Origin: Chloroflexi bacterium HGW-Chloroflexi-10
GTDB lineage: Bacteria; Chloroflexota; Anaerolineae; Anaerolineales; Anaerolineaceae
Reading direction: 5' to 3'
Assembly (NCBI GenBank): GCA_002840755.1
Contig: PHBZ01000001.1
Coordinates: 1 to 64,000, forward strand
DNA: 64,000 nt
Of the stretch, positions 61,162 through 64,000 are shown piece by piece. How positions within the stretch are numbered: the stretch's first letter is position 1; each line of letters starts with the position of its first letter. Position numbers and translations under genes: made by a program. A model generated the notes under the pieces. The model saw nothing but the letters and a program-made list of their open reading frames with translations. It was not told the origin of the DNA and searched no databases.

Positions 61162-63654
61162 ATGATGAAGCATAAACTTTGGATGATTGCCCTGTTATTG
61201 GTTTTCGTGATGGGCTGCCAGTTAACCAGCCCGCCGCCTACATCCACCCCCGAAATTACCGGGTTACCCGCACAACCGACAAATACACCTGCACAGCCGC
61301 CTACCCAGGCGCCTGTGCAGGTGGCAACGGGTGTAGCTGAACCGGTAAATTTTGTGGTTTCTTCCTGGGCAGAACTGGCCTTCCGACCGCTTTCGGTATA
61401 CCAGGCGCAACCATACGATCAGGCAATTGGCAAACTGCCGGTTACTTTGAAAAATACACTCAACCCCAAAGTTATCGAAGGACTGAGCGCTGAGCAACTA
61501 TCCTTTCTTGCCAAAAACGGTTTTGTAGTGATTGATAGTGGGGAGGACCAATTTAAAGATATTCGCCAGAATACCGCTGTCGTAAATGGACAGCCCTACT
61601 TCCTCACCACGGATGCTGCCTACCATGCCCTGCATGTGACCTTTAATGACTTGTTGGAAGCATTGGAGAAGGATGCTTTAAACCCGGTGATGGTCAGATT
61701 GCTGCAGGCGCTTTATGACCAGGTGGGTATATATGTTGAGCAGAGCGGCGGCACTTCTGTGGAAGCGGATACTGTGCTGGCGCGCAATTATCTGGCGGTG
61801 GCGATCAAATTGTTTGATCCACAGGCCACCCTGGACCCGGATGCGGAAACGGCGATTGCCGCGCAACTGGCGCAAATTAGCGCTGAAGCCGGTAAAGACG
61901 AATCGGCGCTGCTGCCCGGTTTTATCGATGATTACGGTGCTTATCGCCCGGTGGGGCATTATGCCGGCAACGCGCAATTGGAAGCTTATTTCCGCGGGAT
62001 GACCTGGCTGGGGCGGGTGGCTTTTCATTTTCAGAACCTGGAAAACGCGGATCTGGTTCCCAGCCGCGCACCGTTGATTATTGCCCTGGCGCTGCGCGAA
62101 GCCAAGGTGGATGGACAGGCGGCCTACCAGGTGTGGGCGTCCGTCTACGAGATGCTCGATTTTATCATTGGTCCTTCGGATGATCCCGGGCCGTTGGAAT
62201 TGAACACCCTGATGGAAAGTGTGTATGGCGATAGATTTTCACTGGCTGCCCTGCAGGATGACGCGCTCTGGCAAACTTTTTTGGGACGCGTGAATGAACT
62301 GCCTGCTCCGCAAATCAACTCCACCTTTCAGAATACGTCGTTAGCAATGTCCGTTGAACGCGATTGGCGCTTGATGGGTCAACGCTTTACCCTGGATGGC
62401 ATGATTTTTCAGCAAATGATTTCGGATAAAGTAACAGAACGCTTCTTCCCCAGCGGTTTGGATGTGGCGGCGGCTTTTGGATCGCAGCCGGCGCTCACGG
62501 CTCTGGAGCAAGCCGGGGAGACCCGCTATGCCAATTACACCGCTCAAATGACAGCCATGCAGGAGACTGTGAATGCGCTGCCGGAAGAATTCTGGACCAA
62601 TCGCTTTTATTCGGCCTGGCAGTATGCTTTTCGAGCGCAACTGCCGCAGAAGGATGCGGCCTTCCCGCCCTTTATGCAAACCAAAGCCTGGGGTTATAAG
62701 GATGTCAACTCGGTATTGGGCAGTTGGGCGGAATTGAAACACGATACCGTTTTATATGCCAAAATGCCGGAAGGCCTGGGGGGCGGCGGCCCGCCAACTT
62801 CCGGACCTGCGCCTTCTTATGTAGAACCGGCTCCGAACGTGTTTTACCGCCTGGCGTTTGCTTCGCAGGTGTTATATGACGGTTTAAGTTTTTATGTAAT
62901 GGATTGGCAGAATCGCGATTGGATGGGGACATCCAGTGATGGAAACCCTGGAATTTATGAATATGTGCAGTTCCTTTCGCGCCTGAATGAGAATTTACAG
63001 GCCTTTGGGGAGATTGCCGAACGTGAATTAAAGGGTGAGGCACTCAGCGAGAATGATTACTACCGTATTCAATCCTGCCTGGAATTCAAAGAATGTCTTG
63101 ATCGCGGCATGTACAGCGAAAATGAAATGGACCCTGACCCGATTCCGGTGATCGCGGCGGTTTCCGGTTACGAAAACGAGATACTCGAAGCCGGTGTGGG
63201 CAAGCTGAATCGCATTTATGTGGTGGTACCGCTGGGTGACCAGCTGCAGATTGCCCAGGGTGGCGTGTTTACCTATTACGAGTTCCGCCAACCGCGCAGT
63301 GACCGTCTGACCGACGAAGCCTGGCGCGAGATGCTGGAAAGCGATCCGCCGCAAACGCCGGCCTGGTACACCAATTTTGTGGTACCGGGCGGCAGCGTGC
63401 GCGATGTTCTGGCTTTCCGGATTGGGGATGTGTACTACCTGACCGAGGAGGGCGGCACCCCGCCGTTGAATATGCGCGCTGAACCCTCCAAAAATGCTGG
63501 CGTGGTGGATCAGTTGGGTGTGGATACTTATCTGGAGATCATCGAAGGCCCGGTTACGAACAGTTCAGGTGCCTGGTGGAAAGTGCGCAACCTGTTCGGC
63601 GAAACCGAAGGCTGGGTACTGGAGAATGCGGCCTGGTATGCGCGGTCGTATTAG
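61162..63654 (+). CDS. DUF3160 lipoprotein with C-terminal SH3 domain
   Basis: 830 residues from the first of two adjacent ATGs (61162, 61165), with AGGAGAGG upstream; the frame extends to 61138. Lipobox FVMGC gives C19, followed by a Thr/Pro linker. DUF3160 spans about 70-720, with SVYQAQPYDQAIGKLP and FLTTDAAYHALHVTFNDLLE. A bacterial SH3 domain closes the chain (PLNMRAEPSKNAGVVDQL and WKVRNLFGETEGWV). It should sit on the cell surface, probably contacting cell wall or sugar. TATAAT near 61093 is a possible -10. Confidence 0.82.
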   Translation: MMKHKLWMIALLLVFVMGCQLTSPPPTSTPEITGLPAQPTNTPAQPPTQAPVQVATGVAEPVNFVVSSWAELAFRPLSVYQAQPYDQAIGKLPVTLKNTLNPKVIEGLSAEQLSFLAKNGFVVIDSGEDQFKDIRQNTAVVNGQPYFLTTDAAYHALHVTFNDLLEALEKDALNPVMVRLLQALYDQVGIYVEQSGGTSVEADTVLARNYLAVAIKLFDPQATLDPDAETAIAAQLAQISAEAGKDESALLPGFIDDYGAYRPVGHYAGNAQLEAYFRGMTWLGRVAFHFQNLENADLVPSRAPLIIALALREAKVDGQAAYQVWASVYEMLDFIIGPSDDPGPLELNTLMESVYGDRFSLAALQDDALWQTFLGRVNELPAPQINSTFQNTSLAMSVERDWRLMGQRFTLDGMIFQQMISDKVTERFFPSGLDVAAAFGSQPALTALEQAGETRYANYTAQMTAMQETVNALPEEFWTNRFYSAWQYAFRAQLPQKDAAFPPFMQTKAWGYKDVNSVLGSWAELKHDTVLYAKMPEGLGGGGPPTSGPAPSYVEPAPNVFYRLAFASQVLYDGLSFYVMDWQNRDWMGTSSDGNPGIYEYVQFLSRLNENLQAFGEIAERELKGEALSENDYYRIQSCLEFKECLDRGMYSENEMDPDPIPVIAAVSGYENEILEAGVGKLNRIYVVVPLGDQLQIAQGGVFTYYEFRQPRSDRLTDEAWREMLESDPPQTPAWYTNFVVPGGSVRDVLAFRIGDVYYLTEEGGTPPLNMRAEPSKNAGVVDQLGVDTYLEIIEGPVTNSSGAWWKVRNLFGETEGWVLENAAWYARSY

Positions 63655-63862
63655 GGGAGAAGTAATCAGTCGATGAGTGACGAGGAAGAGATTAGGGATT
63701 GGGAAGTCTAATTTCTAATTCCTTTCTCTCTTCTTGACAAAATTCTCATCCGGGGATTATCCTTTTACCTGGATGAGTTGTTTTGCCACAATGAGGTGGG
63801 TCAGGTATTGGTCAATTCAATTATTCAAATTTCCGATCAGTGTAAGCATAAGGAAAAGAGAA
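63655..63862. other. Spacer with heptad, low-complexity and possible promoter
   Basis: It has CGATGAGTGACGAGGAAGAG and purine-rich units (to about 63725). TTGACA (63734-63739), 17 bases and TTATCC (63757-63762) form a weak candidate promoter 100 bases before the last gene; CTCATCC/GGATGAG may pair around it. Confidence 0.4.
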
Positions 63863-64000
63863 ATGAAACGAAAAAGAGGACTACTGTTCTTGGTCGTGTT
63901 AGTTTTGTTACTGAACGCCTGTTCATCCACAAAGGCTGAGGAAATTCAATTTCCGAAAATTGATCGTATTCCACCGGTGCAAGGGATGCCAATGGAGAGG
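63863..64000 (+). CDS. Lipoprotein, N-terminal part (cut by the window end)
   Basis: 46 codons are present, ATG with AAGGAAAAGAG upstream. The signal peptide has a basic start (KRKRG), a leucine-rich core and lipobox LLNAC, giving lipidated C20. What follows (SSTKAEEIQFPKIDRIPPVQG) does not reveal a family. The rest lies outside the window. Confidence 0.75.
   Translation, partial: MKRKRGLLFLVVLVLLLNACSSTKAEEIQFPKIDRIPPVQGMPMER

Overview
The window looks like a chromosomal segment of a Chloroflexota bacterium, most probably an Anaerolineae-type fermenter. This is an inference from lipoproteins with Ala/Pro/Thr/Glu-rich linkers, the pdxS-pdxT pair, a CASTOR/POLLUX-type channel, DUF3160 and SH3 lipoproteins and a large xylan locus; there is no rRNA to settle it. 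Most of the sequence is near 50% GC by eye. One block, about 6240-12650, is clearly AT-rich and looks acquired.

Positions 1-13840 are an accessory, defence-type region. It holds a 63-nt leftover of a restriction-subunit start, an HhH-GPD DNA glycosylase gene broken by one amber codon, a complete type I restriction-modification set (hsdR, hsdM, hsdS), a DUF4145 gene followed by an Sll1717-type P-loop ATPase, and a convergent two-gene unit made of a protein I do not recognise and a probable PD-(D/E)XK nuclease. A short hydrophobic ORF with a strong ribosome binding site and a second HhH-like protein follow. The spacers carry several small inverted-repeat families.

Positions 13840-39900 are ordinary chromosome: the vitamin B6 operon pdxS-pdxT plus a GNAT-like gene, dnaN, a DUF493 gene, a large PAS/GAF/GGDEF diguanylate cyclase, tRNA-Leu(CAA), ychF, acetyl-CoA synthetase, an HD hydrolase coupled to an Asp-box membrane protein, a YdcZ-type transporter, a CASTOR/POLLUX-type channel, an esterase, GNAT and Nudix genes, a tetR gene under a near-perfect promoter and long palindromic operator with a DUF4097 gene behind it, an SH3 lipoprotein and a serine beta-lactamase-like hydrolase.

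Positions 39900-57700 form a xylan/hemicellulose utilisation locus. It has GH2 with an MFS transporter, GH10 xylanase divergent from a LacI regulator, then a solute-binding protein, two ABC permeases, GH43, GH8 exo-oligoxylanase-like lipoprotein and two GH3 enzymes. Three related GGTAACGTTACC-type operators sit at the GH10, lacI and transporter promoters, so the LacI protein probably controls the whole set. No transporter ATPase is encoded here, so a shared ATPase elsewhere is likely.

Positions 57700-64000 hold a coiled-coil protein, an AhpD/CMD-like protein, a DUF3592 membrane protein and three lipoproteins, the last cut by the window edge.
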